Source of the DNA: Eretmocerus hayati
Lineage: Eukaryota > Arthropoda > Insecta > Hymenoptera > Aphelinidae
DNA length: 64,000 bases
Assembly (NCBI GenBank): GCA_029851415.1
Contig: CM056742.1
Span: 154,323,121-154,387,120 of the forward strand
Reading direction: 5' to 3'
Position 1 is the stretch's first letter; each line of letters begins with the position of its first letter. Shown piece by piece: positions 23,001 to 32,793 of this stretch. Made by a program: the position numbers and the translations under genes. The notes below the pieces were generated by a model. The model did no database searches. It was not told where the DNA came from and saw only the letters and a list, made by a program, of their open reading frames with translations.

Positions 23001-26000
23001 TACCATGACATCTAGTTGTAATTTTGAATTATTCAGACTAAAAAAGGGGGGAGAGTGCCTAAAGCTATTCGTTCATTTATTGTCCATCAGTGCTTAAACT
23101 GCTCTTCTTATCTCGTCAGATTACATATGTAATTAGACGTATTTGCTAAATTACCTTGGCTGGTTCTATATGTATATTAAGTCTCAAAATGTTACAACAC
23201 CGAATTAAAACTTAAACCCCCCTTTCTACACATTTTTTGAGAGGTATGAAGCACGAAACGCTCTCTATTCTGCTTTTCTTATCTGAATGAAAATTATTTC
23301 AATCGTCGAATTCTGCACTTCTGGTGTGCAAGAGGACCAGCGATAACAGTCTATGTCACAGATCAAGGTATATTTCTTTATTAATCCTAAATGCGTGCGA
23401 GCATATAGCCCTTTTCACAAAACCTAACACTTCTAATATGACTCATCATTGGTGATGGAGATAAATATCTTGGGGAAATAGGTTTTAGAACACAACATCT
23501 TTCCTTGAAAACATTGAAGTTAAATCTCCCAGTTATGATGAAGATGAAAAAGTTATTTTGTAATCATCTAGTGTGTGGTGAGTCTTGGGGGGATGGCGGG
23601 GGGGGGGGGGTGGTCGTCAGGAATAAACATCAACTATATTTTTTGAACTTTATGATTCTATAAGCATTATCCTTGCATTCTTCGCAGGCATGTTTTTGCT
23701 TTACGTATTATTATATCAGGGTGAAAAATTTCAGACAACAAAATTAATCTCTTTGAAATGGCATCGATCGGTCACATTCAGCCCAATGAACATCTGTCAT
23801 CATAAACTCGAGCATTGATACGTTGATAAGAATGTAAAAAATTGTCAAACCGAGTCGAACGATGAGCACGCGTTCTCACTCAATTATAACTGATTCTTAC
23901 TACGGATCGTTCTTATACGATGAATTCAGCTGAAAGTGTGATTTTTTTTAGGCCAAACCGTTGAAAGGCGTGTTTTAGGTCAAAAAATTATTTTAGCTCC
24001 AGACGAGTTTCAGTGGCTCGTTGTCCTCGTTGAAGTTGATTTCCAATTGTTTTGACAGAAAAAGGGAGTATCTAGAGCTACGTATCCCAAGAATGAAGCC
24101 AGACAAAGATATGCCAAGTTTTAGGTGTCACTGAGAGGGACGGAATGGACATTCCGCCTCAAAATTATTGCCATGGCTAAGCATGATCTCAGACTCTTTT
24201 CCGCATGGATTTGATCGAATGCAACCAGACACTGCAAGAAAATGTATCGAATGAAGCTACCCGCGTCAAGGAATGACATGGAGACGGAATGGACCAAAAA
24301 TTTTGCATGACATTCTGTTGGAGAGAGGGCAACCCCATTGGTTAGAAAGGCTCCACAAACTGTTGGGAACTGCTTTGCTAGCTCTAGTTGGTGCTCTGCA
24401 AGCAATTTTAATGAAAAATCGGATAGTCGTGTGTAAACTGAGAGTTTAATTTCGACTCGTAAAGTGGTGGATTATATTTATTAGGTATTTGAAGTCATAC
24501 AATTTGAGGTGCATAAATAGCTATACATACGAGGTTTTAACTCTGCGTTATACGTCACAGTGAATTTAAAAGGGGACGAAAAGGACATTTTGACCGTATA
24601 TCAAGCAGTACAAAATACGAGGACGTTAGGATCGTCTTAAAAACTATCAATATAGTTCCAAATCAATTGAATTCGCCTTCAAAATTGCTAAATAGCACAT
24701 TCCAAGTTCGCAGATACTTGGGGGAGCTTAGAACACGGAAAATCACACTTTCGGCGTATTGGGGGTCATAACTCCCCCGCCGCAACTCCTTGGGGCATTA
24801 GTCCGGGTCCATTTCTCCTCGTGGTCAGAACCACCCAAAAGATTTCTGCCAGCAGACATAACTCCTCAAAGTTGAAAATTTGGCAGGAAGAACTATGGTA
24901 CTTCTTGACTTCGTTACATCCATTCTTCGCTCTCCATTCCATTCTCTTTATCAAATCCCAAAAAGTTCCCCCACTTTTTCAAATATTCAGATTTATTTCC
25001 AGTCGCGACATTTTTCCTTGTCTTTTGGTCAAGAGAAAGCTGCTTGATCATGGTATAAGAGGGATCGATCACCAGGAGAGGTCATATAGTCTGTATAGAT
25101 TAAAGGTTTGACTGGAACTTTGAGAATCATATTTTTTCAGCAATGAATGATATCTAAAGCTGCAGAGTCTCAAGCTCAAATGTTTCCAAGCTATAGCCCG
25201 TAAAATTAATATTGCCCATATGAGCTCGTGGTAAAATACAAGTGATGAAAAAGCATATTATACTTTGGTATCAGAAGGTGATGATCCCCTGCAGACCCTG
25301 ACTGAAGTTGGACATGGCAGCAATGGTTTGATGTTTGTTGACCATAAAGTACAGAATTTCGGTTGAATGCATCCTCAGAGAAATCTGCAGGATTATGTTT
25401 GGGGAGAAAAATAATAATCGGGGAGTTTTGACAATGAGAAAAGAATGTGAGGGGAGTTTTTGTTCCGGGGAGACAGAATACTCGAGAAGTTGTGTCTTTC
25501 GAGAGTTATGAATGGCCCTGCTGAAAATAATTCCGTGGGACTCCATAGGATCCCATGGGACTTCGTGGTACCTGGCCCTGGGAAAATTTTTAATCTTGAT
25601 ATTTGCGGAATTTGGCACCGGAGACGTGTAGCATCCATATTTCGACCAAATGTTAACATTTTCGGGGGAATAATGGGCAAAAACTGTATGCTGCACGTCT
25701 TAGATGACAAATTTCGTGAATGTCAAGAATAAAAATATTTCCAGGGCCAGGTACCACGAAGTCCCATGGGACCCCACGGGATACTATGGGACCCCACGGG
25801 ATCCCATGGAATTATTTTCAGCAGAGGAGGAATTATGTCTCCGCATCTCTCGGCGAAATCACTCATATATCCATAATATTTCCTCATCACTGGATAGAAT
25901 TTTGATGATTAGAAGTCAAGTCTGAGTAAGAATTTTTCATAGAGTGATTGAATTCTTCTCAAAATTTGGGGATTTGAAATCGTTTGATGCTCATGACCTG

Positions 26001-26447
26001 TGTGTTATACTGTGTTCAAAAGGATCCGATTCGAGTTCCAGGAATACAATGGACTCAGAAATACCAAATTCCATCGTAGTTGTAGAAGATGAGCTAAATT
26101 TCAGAATGAACTAGACAAACCTTTTTTAGTGATGAAAAACGGTCGTACGCCCTGATTAAAATGTTTTCACCTATTTAATAATAACCTAATCTATTACTGG
26201 TTATCATATTCATTCACATTCGCAGAATTTCCACTGTCAATCGGACTTTGAACACTCAACCGATCATAAAAGACGCACTCAAACTGCACTTTTTATGAAC
26301 TCTTGTAGTCACAAAATCTCGTCACACTTATCATAATACCCTTTTCACAAGATGAGTACCTTTGGGAAGCAATTCGTCCTCTTCCTGAGAAATAATTCCA
26401 TTTTCACTTCTGATTTCGTCAACCCGTTGCTGTTGCGTCTCTGACAT
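8089..26447 (-). CDS. SLC17-type major facilitator transporter (putative inorganic phosphate/anion cotransporter, sialin-like)
   Basis: Membrane transporter of the major facilitator superfamily, SLC17 branch, expected to move organic or inorganic anions with Na+ or H+. Nine coding exons on the minus strand join in phase: 26447..26360, 21173..21040, 20014..19714, 16453..16179, 10907..10838, 10433..10354, 9989..9722, 9421..9315, 8313..8089, giving 515 residues plus stop, normal for the family. All junctions are GT-AG. Family hallmarks are RHLQVLLMFLGMLIGYSLRV with SVAIVAMTD (first membrane segment), DWNKDQQANVLSSFLWGY, GLGQGCLLPGFQTLLSRW followed by PPSERARLG, and the NWGFWLLLTQIPTYM helix; the C-terminal half has more hydrophobic segments. 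Exon 1 begins MSETQQQR and its last base completes the codon with the acceptor at 21174. Alternatively, an ATG at 21279 reads through into the same exon (MRNKSNLEEREALL), giving an alternative N-terminus. Introns hold most of the repeats listed between 8.7 and 25.9 kb. The substrate cannot be told from sequence. Confidence 0.9.
8749..8908. repeat. 160-bp palindromic MITE-like element in SLC17 intron/3' region
   Basis: Terminal inverted matches (tgattgaatctatcgg at the left, the near complement ending ttcaatca at the right) enclose arms that remain complementary to the middle: ttcagcattcataagtgcaacgtttcgatggcttg style text returns inverted at 8837-8875. The loop is about 15 nt. It lies between the last two coding exons of the transporter gene. 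Its imperfect stem could also be drawn as a precursor hairpin, but the length and inverted termini favour a MITE. Confidence 0.6.
9035..9128. repeat. GC-rich compact inverted repeats
   Basis: Two nested inverted repeats: cccaccggtgatctttttcc against the complement ending gatcaccggtggg (about 9076-9128), and an upstream copy of ggtgatctttccccaggt (about 9045) that pairs with acctggggaaagatcacc (about 9102). It contrasts sharply in composition with the AT-rich intron around it. Function unknown. Confidence 0.45.
11559..11885 (+). pseudogene. TAF11-like retro-fragment (processed pseudogene piece)
   Basis: The plus strand encodes, without introns, the N-terminal part of TFIID subunit 11. It starts at an in-frame ATG near 11577 (MDIDSDKSF), changes frame near 11696, then runs through a lysine/glutamate-rich stretch into EREKMQVLVSNFTEDQLDRY and EMFRRA, the segment just before the TAF11 histone fold. 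Homology stops abruptly after RRA at about 11885, and the histone-fold core is absent. Downstream sequence is a degenerate AGCTTT/CCCGGAG repeat, so the copy looks truncated by, or fused to, that repeat. It lies antisense in an SLC17 intron. The frameshift plus truncation argue against function. Identification rests on my memory of the conserved TAF11 motif. Confidence 0.7.
11886..12130. repeat. Degenerate AGCTTT / CCCGGAG-rich repeat, copy 1
   Basis: The segment is made of loosely repeating words such as tagctttt, aagctttccggaaagcttt (palindromic), ctcccggagagttc and gaagctcccgaatagctt. A second cluster with the same words is at 14610-14835. It immediately follows the broken TAF11-like sequence. 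Confidence 0.5.
12360..13281. mobile_element. 0.9-kb foldback element
   Basis: Left arm 12360-12625 and right arm 13013-13281 are diverged reverse complements. Landmarks are the ends cgctaacctcaacg against gttgaggctagcg, the shared ggatcaaaacaacgcgtaca-type text, ttggttgtggtaaa against tttaccacaaccaa, and the inner ggctgcaaatggcaa against ttgccatttgcagcc. The spacer is about 390 bp. No coding capacity of note. The arms differ at many positions and by small indels, so the insertion is not recent. Confidence 0.7.
14260..14417 (+). promoter_or_regulatory. Possible TATA-type core promoter with a 26-codon ORF
   Basis: TATATAAAG at about 14260-14268 is followed 25-35 bp later by a possible start region and then an ATG at 14337 opening a 26-residue frame (begins MSDACAIEAIPALRVL) that ends TAA at 14415-14417. 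It is on the strand opposite to the host transporter gene. AT-rich DNA gives chance TATA boxes, so this is weak. Confidence 0.2.
14610..14835. repeat. Degenerate AGCTTT / CCCGGGAG-rich repeat, copy 2
   Basis: Same vocabulary as 11886-12130: gagagctttcgcggagct, gcaaagctatcgggga, tttcccgggagttccccggg, aaaagctttgcaaaag. It is GC-richer than flanking DNA. The family is unknown to me. Confidence 0.45.
14850..15012. repeat. Degenerate (G)TGCGCAAA repeat tract
   Basis: At least six variants of a word close to gtgcgcaaat occur in 160 bp (gtgcgcaaaaatgg, gtgtgcaaata, gtgcgcaaatgagg, gtacgcaaatactcg, ctgcgcaaacgag). The last part forms an inverted repeat (aatactcgtt...aacgagtatt at about 14976-15008). 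Confidence 0.5.
15300..15474. mobile_element. 175-bp MITE with CAGTGAAACCTGT-type ends (pogo/Tc1-like)
   Basis: Left end cagtgaaacctgttaaattgggca returns inverted, with changes, at the right (tgcccactttagacaggattcactg). The right end is followed by TA and the left is preceded by TT, close to a TA target duplication. 'ttgggcac' words recur inside. Ends beginning CAGTG with TA targets are usual for pogo/Tigger-type non-autonomous elements. Confidence 0.55.
15616..16002. mobile_element. 387-bp TTAA-flanked MITE (piggyBac-like target site)
   Basis: TTAA at 15616-15619 and again at 15999-16002 bound inverted ends ggggatgtcggagtctc...gagactccgacatcccc. The arms continue complementary for roughly 120 bp (gagggtggtcgcaaatgattcggaattt against its complement at about 15900-15935). 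A TTAA duplication is the signature of piggyBac-type insertion. No coding capacity. It sits in the SLC17 intron between the exons at 16179 and 10907. Confidence 0.7.
16940..19532. mobile_element. 2.6-kb foldback element with internal 168-bp tandem units
   Basis: Ends are exact inverted matches (agtccggtctccggccgacc... and its complement), bounded by ATTAT at 16935-16939 and 19533-19537, a candidate 5-bp target duplication. Both arms contain tandem units of exactly 168 bp, marked by ctcagaaatgcgtcatttctgag: left-arm starts 17365, 17533, 17701; right-arm starts 18580, 18748, 18916, 19084. The central part (17900-18410) carries a 73-codon acidic ORF. The element lies in an SLC17 intron. It has no recognisable transposase, so it should be non-autonomous. 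Arms of this size should form a long double-stranded RNA when the host gene is transcribed. Confidence 0.85.
17941..18162 (+). CDS. 73-residue acidic ORF at the centre of the foldback element (hypothetical, tentative)
   Basis: Short open frame in the single-copy loop of the palindrome. It has a tryptophan/arginine start (ESMWLDRQRREPGFVWFDG) and then a strongly acidic tail rich in D, E and S (for example DDDDRNEDE, DESDEERW). Acidic N-terminal segments of this style precede some DDE transposases, so it may be a remnant of the parent element's protein. It could equally be chance in a GA-rich stretch. No domain recognised. Confidence 0.25.
   Translation: MHRGYRSVESMWLDRQRREPGFVWFDGNPSPEKVIDVLHDDDDRNEDEVSGDSDGDLSDFDMYATDESDEERW
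20015..21039. other. SLC17 intron, no additional feature
   Basis: This is the intron between the transporter exons ending 21040 and starting 20014. A 127-codon plus-strand frame (20553-20936) crosses it without a domain. Nothing else recognisable. Confidence 0.5.
21174..25517. other. Large SLC17 intron 1, mostly unannotatable
   Basis: Contains the alternative start region at 21279-21174, a G run near 23597-23611, and a minus-strand 94-codon frame (24405-24121) preceded by a fair acceptor (ttgcttgcag) but without a recognisable domain. I see no other gene or repeat boundary. Confidence 0.4.
25518..25824. mobile_element. 307-bp MITE with CTGCTGAAAATAATTCC ends
   Basis: The ends ctgctgaaaataattcc and ggaattattttcagcag are exact inverted matches. 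The arms stay complementary for about 80-100 bp (tcccatgggacttcgtggtacc against its complement). The right arm has an extra copy of a 'ggaccccacgggat' word, so a small internal tandem duplication has occurred there. No clear target duplication. It is in SLC17 intron 1. Confidence 0.65.
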
Positions 26448-27425
26448 TTCCGTAAGCTATTATCAGATGCTAGTCCAGTGTGAGTATAAAATGAAACAAC
26501 ATCGTTCTCATATCAACATTTTGCTTTTATATGGATGCGCTATTATATACGCTATATCGGAGCCAATTACACATCACATATTATGAGTCTCACTCGTATT
26601 TCGCCACCTCCTTCCTCTCTCACTCCACTTCAGTTCTTATTTTCCGCAACTCTAGAATTCAACTCTTGGAGAGCTCGTATATCGCTATAGCGGATAAAAC
26701 AGCTCGCGCAAAATCCCTGATGCCCGCGCTGCATTGCTTTTGCAATAAACACGGATTTCATATGTTGGACGGATGAGTAAGATCACTAGAAACAGGTGAA
26801 TGAGATGTTATACATATGTATAGATGTATAGTATAGTAGTTTGATAGCACGTGTGAGAGGTAACTCGTGGCGTTGCGTTTGGTTACATATATACCGATCT
26901 ATGGTACTGTTTGTGTTTTGCGCAATGTTCTAAATCTATATCAGATGATGTTAACGCGAGAAAAAAAAATTGTGACGATAGACGCGTAAATTATAGTAGG
27001 AACAAACAGCCAAGCACAAGAACTGGTATTAGTGTATTTTGTGAATGAGAGATTTTTCCTTTTGGAATTTTTTTCAGTTTTGCGGAGATTTGGGAAATTT
27101 GTAAGATTTGGTACCAGATTATACACGTACGAACAGAATCAAACGATGACAGATGAGTCATTTCAGGAGTACCTACCTGTATTGCAATAATCACTGAGAT
27201 GAAAAAATGCAAAATTGATTGGCATCAATACAAGAGATGTCATGTTATATGCATATTACGAAAATCCCCCGCAATGAAAAGCTGATGATCATCTATACCA
27301 AGTTAACATACCTCGCGATTAATTTTGATCAATGTTCGATAGAATCATTCATTCGAAAATATGCGCGACGAATTCACTTTTAAATTTGTAGAGTTACTCA
27401 TGCATATTAAATATGAATGAGTGAA
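26448..27425. other. Upstream region of the SLC17 gene
   Basis: Region 5' of the transporter's first coding exon. No gene is supported. It should hold the promoter, but no clear TATA box or initiator can be chosen. Simple-sequence TATG/TATA runs occur near 26810-26840. Confidence 0.4.
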
Positions 27426-27695
27426 TTGAATCATGAAGTGTTACATTTTGAACGATTCGATTTGTTTCATTTTCCGGATTATCATATCTTCAAGATAATT
27501 CACGATGGCTTTCGTGAACGTATCGCGATTCAGGATTGTATTTTAGTTAAGTTTTCCCCTAGGAGTCTTCCATAAAATGTTTTCGTCCTGAATCGCGATA
27601 CGTTCACGAAAGCCATCGTGAATTATCTTGAAGATATGATAATCCGGAAAATGAAACAAATCGAATCGTTCAAAATGTAACACTTCATGATTCAA
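27426..27695. repeat. Perfect 110-bp inverted repeat with 50-bp loop
   Basis: 27426-27535 and 27586-27695 are reverse complements with no mismatch over 110 bp. The loop is 27536-27585. The arm has no internal repeat and no tandem structure. Complementarity ends sharply on both sides. A transcript would form a 110-bp perfect stem, a potential Dicer-2 substrate (hpRNA). It could also be a fresh inverted duplication or an assembly fold-back artefact. It lies between the SLC17 first exon and the tRNA gene. Confidence 0.95.
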
Positions 27696-30433
27696 GATAC
27701 AACATAAGAGCATATATTTCACGTCGACCAGGTTTCAGGCAATCTAGATCAAATTTTACTCTTGAAAATCCGGCCGGATAGTTTTCGAGAGTAAACTATC
27801 GCTGACAGGCGATTTAGCAGATTGCGATTTTTTGAGAAAATCTTTACAAAGTTTCAACAATGCGGTCAATAACTATTGGAAACCACTCATACCCCGTTCC
27901 AAGGATGCAATCAGTGTCACAAAATTCAGTTTGAAATCCAATAAGGTATTTTTTAGGGGCTCGTACACAGTAAGAATCCGTTCCAGTTTCAGCCCAATCG
28001 TAAATGGCGATTAAAGTGGATTTTCTCTACATAATTAACACAGGATGAAAGTGATCGATTTGGCCACGAATACCGCCTCACAGAGTAGCTTTGGAACATT
28101 TTTAATCATTTTTTATGGAAATTCCTCTGTAACTTTCAAGTCTTAGAGTAAAAGTGCAACTTTAGGTCTATTGGAAATTTACAGTTCCCGCTTTCGATTG
28201 AGGAGTTTTGAAGTCTATTTGGACGCCCCTGGTCGGAGCTATGAGTGTTCGAGCAGTGTTCCGAAATTAGACCCCCATTGGATCAACTTTGGAACAGTAG
28301 AAGTGAAACGTGAGAATTTTCGACATTGTTTTGCTGTACGGCTCTATATTGGTTCCTAAAAATCGGAAATCCGTTTTACTATGCCTCCAATGTCATCGAG
28401 GTCCCATATGTGTCATGTTAGATCTCGTTGAAAAGACTTTTGAAGCGTATATTATGCTTAATCATCAAGGGTTCCAGAGTTACCCGGCTTATCTTAAAAA
28501 CCCTGATTCTCTTTGGTTTTCTGAGGAGTTCCAAAGTTACCCCATGCCTCGAAAATGCATATCGTTTTCCATTTTAAAATTCCCTCGGTTCGCAAAAAAA
28601 TACGATTTTTTCAGTTTTTACACTAGAAAATTGAGTCAGGTCGAAAACACATCGTTGTAAGGATGAAATCGTCAAGGCATTGATATGGTTTAGTGAATTC
28701 TAGCGCTGTCCGGAATTTGGCCTGGAAGTGTTCCGACCGATACTGATTGTTTGGAGCAACTTTTTCTCGATCCAAAATCCTATTTTCTAAAAAGTTGGTT
28801 ATAAATGAACACACAGCTGATCGGGGCTTCGACACCGGTAATGCCGCTTATGATCAAGAGTGGTACAAGAACCGAAGAAGAACCTGGTTTTCAGGTAGCT
28901 AGAGATCTGCTGTTCAAACTCAAAGTTACCCCATTTCACGGTACCATTATTCCTCTACAGTTCGATAATATTTTCATTCTATCGGAAAATAAGTATAAGC
29001 AGTATTTTTCATACGACCTTTCGAGATCTAAAGAAGAAGTCTCTCGACCTTTTCGTATAACACGTCCATGTTTTGATGCCGGAGGGACTTTCTGCGACAT
29101 TGTTATTGTTTCCGTATTTGCTTTTGATCAGCCCATTCTACAGAATCTTGTGAGCCTTCAATTGAGAGCTTTTGCACCAACTGATAGAATTGGTATTTAC
29201 AAAAAATGTTCTCGAATAAGCGTATCATGAATGAACGCAATAAGGATGAAATTGTTACGAAGTCAACCCGGTGTCCAACGTAATCCCTGTCTATTATGGT
29301 ATTATCAATGCACTCTTCTTGTTCAAATGTACATACTAAATTTTGCAATAACTCCACCATACACCATACCCTATATTATTTGATTGTTCCAATGATACTC
29401 AGGGAAGTTCGAAGACTATGCAGGCTCTCTTCTTTGAATACATTCAATGAAAAGAAGTTCTATAAGATTTTCTGGTTTCCCAAAATATGATTGTAATATG
29501 AAATATAGAGTATGATTTATGGTGAAAATCGAAATGAAAATATTGCTAAATTCAGAATATTTGAACAAAAATGCCTTACGACTCTACATGAGAGCATTAT
29601 ATGAAAAATGGTCACGAAACTTTTTTTGTAGATCTTGGAGAAACCCACAAGATAATACCATTATGAGTATCTTTCGTAAAAATGAATGCGTTTGGAATTA
29701 CACAGGAATAATTTTGTTTTTTAACGCTAAACTGATCATTTTCTTAAGGGAAATCTACTCTACTCGTCATTTTGAGAGAGGAACCGATACGATCTAGGTT
29801 GAAAGGGATTCTTACTAAACGAGCTCTCTCGAAAACCTCCTCACAAGTACAATTTAAAGCCAGTTATGTGATACGATGTCTGACTTCTTGAAGCGCTATA
29901 AATATATAAATATTCTAGAAGTTTTCGTTAGGAACTGTGAATGAATAATCATATTATTTTAAATATTTAATCCAACCAAGTAGTACTGCTGGGATGGGAG
30001 TAATTTTGGCACGTCTGTCGAAAATCCTGAATCGGCTCATAACCGGTAGTAAGAGTGGTTAGTAAAAATGCGAAATTTTGAAAGTGAATCATTCTGATTT
30101 ATTTAAGATCTGATGGGAATGTAACGGATAAAAATCACATGGATGAAAGTATCTTTGTATGACTTACGGTAATACCGATCCATCGAAAGGAATTAAAGTA
30201 TTTTTTAAATTTTATTGTGTAAGTTTTCACCGTACAAGAATTTCCAAAATCTTGATCAAATTCTACATTTAAACTTCCCAATATTTCTCGGTAAAAATGG
30301 TGGTATCATATTTTTTCTGAAGAAGAAAAGTTTCTGCTAGAAATTAGCAAATGATTCGCTGACAAATGTGATTTCTGTATATGCGTATATACGCTGGCTA
30401 CAGGTACGGCTTACTCGGCACGTCGAGCAAGAA
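27696..30433. other. Intergenic DNA, no supported gene
   Basis: Several 60-140 codon frames occur (for example 28805-29230 plus) but none shows a domain or splice structure. The stretch 28080-28960 repeats words like 'ccaaagttacccca' (28260, 28528, 28925), which suggests old degenerate repeats. Confidence 0.4.
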
Positions 30434-30505
30434 GGCCCTGTGGCGCAACGGTAGCGCGTCTGACTCCAGATCAGAAGGTTGCGTGTTCAAATCACGTCGG
30501 GGTCA
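30434..30505 (+). tRNA. tRNA-Trp (anticodon CCA)
   Basis: All four stems fold: acceptor 30434-30440 with 30498-30504 and discriminator A at 30505, D stem GCGC/GCGC (30443-30446 with 30454-30457), anticodon stem TCTGA/TCAGA around loop CTCCAGA with anticodon CCA at 30466-30468, and a TTCAAAT T-loop. No intron. The acceptor stem has two G-U type pairs (positions 2-71 and 6-67). A TTTTT run at 30514-30518 is a good RNA polymerase III terminator. It delivers tryptophan to UGG codons. Confidence 0.95.
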
Positions 30506-31369
30506 AGATGTCATTTTTGTTATGCAAATTAATGGTGTGCACTGATTTTTTTCGATCAAACTGCCTTAAAAAATTCCCCACAATATCATTTTAGATCTGA
30601 TTTCAGTTAAAATTGAAAGATAGTAATGGAGCTGATTCTCGTCAATCGTTACAAGTGTTATGTTTTTTAGAAGAATCTCATTTTATTGATAAAGAGAATA
30701 TGATTCACACCTTTCGTCCTGAATGAATTGAACAAAATTGTCTTGCAACTTCGGAATCGATACAAAATTTGCTCTCATTTCAATTTTCATTCCAACAGAT
30801 TAATATTATAATACTTTGAAATATTTATTTCGAAAGGTGTGGTGAACATTTGCCACTCATAATTGAGAATTTTTTAATGTGGAATATACAGAATATCATC
30901 ATATTATTACAAAAATATCACAATTGTTGGCTGTTTCGCCTGATCTTTTAAATGCAACTTGTTTCCAAGATTTGCATGTAAAATACGTCAAAAAACCTCT
31001 GCTCAATGAAATCACAGTACAGTCTTCAACACGATTTACTGGCGAAATCTGTATTGGTTCATTTCATGATTTCAATTACAGTTTCCAAGTTGTCACAAAT
31101 CCCATTATCCCTTGAACGAATTTTCAGTAGCAATACGACAGGATATAAAGTCATTCCAGGCTCACTATATATGGATAAGTCTAATAAGTAACCCGCTGCA
31201 AATTAGACCACATTCCCAATCGATTACATCAATACATATTCAAAATTAAATTTTCTCAAAGCAAGCTTTTTTCGAAGATACATTTTTATTTAATGTGTTT
31301 ACGTTTTGGCTCTTTGCACAAAAATTCAAAATTTTTTGCCGCGTTTAAGCTACTCACACATTGCTCATG
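30506..31369. other. Intergenic DNA, nothing recognised
   Basis: Apart from the tRNA terminator, I see no gene, repeat or regulatory site I can support here. Confidence 0.4.
30514..30518 (+). terminator. Pol III T-run terminator of tRNA-Trp
   Basis: Five consecutive T residues nine bases after the tRNA discriminator base, the usual stop signal for RNA polymerase III. Confidence 0.7.
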
Positions 31370-31460
31370 CAAGGCTCAGGGTGCGGCCACATGCAACACA
31401 ACGCGTAGCCATTTGCATGAGCTTTCGGCGCGGGCGGCAATTCAATTCAAAGTGCAATTT
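31370..31460. repeat. Left member of a dispersed inverted pair (partner about 33500-33590)
   Basis: gcggccacatgcaac...gccatttgcatgagctttcggcgcg style sequence returns inverted, diverged, at 33500-33590 just upstream of THOC5. The pair encloses the 1.2-kb foldback and the CCATGG minisatellite, so it may be the outer ends of a larger composite repeat. Confidence 0.5.
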
Positions 31461-31562
31461 TCAAATTGATCGTATTTAGTAACTGCACCTTAAAAGTTTT
31501 AGCCACCCGTTGTTCTGTGAACCAGTCTTTATTGTAGGATTCAGCAACAATACTTTATTCTT

Positions 31563-32793
31563 TGGAAAAAAATGTTACTAAGTTTTGTAACATCACTTGT
31601 TCAGGGTATTTCAAGCAATTGCTTCTGTGGCAGTGGTTACCAGTGGGTTCGACCACCATATGCCTCATTCAAGTCCAAATTACAGAGTTGAAAAATTTTT
31701 GTATGACCGATATGAGAATTTATGACTTTTAACTTATAACTTAAATACTTAATACTTTTAACTTTTAACTTATAACTTTTTTAATTTATAACTTTTTAGG
31801 TTAGTTTTCTCAAAAAGTGGGTTTGATTGAAGTAGGTAACATGTGATGTGATTATAGTGGTGATGTGATTATAGTGGAAGTTCTATGGAGTCCAATTCCA
31901 AAAATAATACATGATGTCAGTTGTATTATCAAGCCATGCGTACTACCAACGAAGAAAAATAAATCATCCTAGATAACCAAATATTTATTTATTTGCAGTA
32001 TTTACAGCAATTCCAATTTCTAGAAATTGTGAATCTTGACTTTTTCCCACTGGAAGTCAAGAGCACCCTCTTTCATGAAATACTGAGAGAGTTCATAACA
32101 AACTCTTTCTGGTGTACCCTGTCGTTGGAGAGCAACTTTCAGAGAAGTCTTGATGAGGTTCTCCATAACTTGCCAAGTCCTGGACTTGGCAAGTTCTCAT
32201 CGTGTATGAAGAGAGATGAGAGAAGTTTCAACGAGATAAGCATGAAAATGTTAGAGGTTGTGACCCCAGTGAACTTGAAGATGTAGCACATGATGAACCA
32301 GTCCCCCGACAGGGTGCACCAGGAAGAGTTTGTTATGAACTCTCCCTTATTTCATGAAATAGAGTGCTCTTGACTTCCAGTGGGAAAAAGCCAAGATTCA
32401 CAATTTCTAGAAATTGGAATTGCTGTAAAAACTGCAAATGAATACATATTTGGTTATCTAGGATGATTTATTTTTCTTCGTTGGTAGTATGCATGGCTTG
32501 ATAATACAACTAACATCATGTATTATTTTTGGAGTTGGACTCCATAGAACTTCCACTATAATCACATCACATGTTACCTACTTCAATCAAACCCACTTAT
32601 TGAGAAAACAACCCTAAAAAGTTTCTCATCATAAATTCTCATATCGGTCATACAAAAATTTTTCAACTCTGTAATTTGGACTTGAATGAGCCATATGGTG
32701 GTTGAACCCACTGGTAACCACTACCACAGAACACAATTGCTTGAAATACCCTGAACAAGTGATGTTACAAAACTTAGTAACATTTTTTTATGA
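31563..32793. mobile_element. 1.2-kb foldback element
   Basis: Left and right halves are reverse complements. aaaaatgttactaagttttg at the left end returns as its complement near 32767-32792. Matching continues through ttgaaaaatttttgtatgacc, the catgtgatgtgattatagtgg segment, and ttccaatttctagaaattg, up to gtaccctgtcg against cgacagggtgc. The spacer is about 167 bp (32140-32306) and contains a second small palindrome, ttgccaagtcctggacttggcaa. The left arm carries an extra AT-rich block of about 85 bp (31721-31805) of ACTTTTAACTTATA-like words missing from the right. No coding capacity. Confidence 0.85.

Noticed and set aside
24121..24405. 94-codon minus-strand frame with a fair acceptor in SLC17 intron 1
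   Set aside because: No domain recognised, no matching donor, and no place for it in the transporter protein, whose exons join in phase without it.
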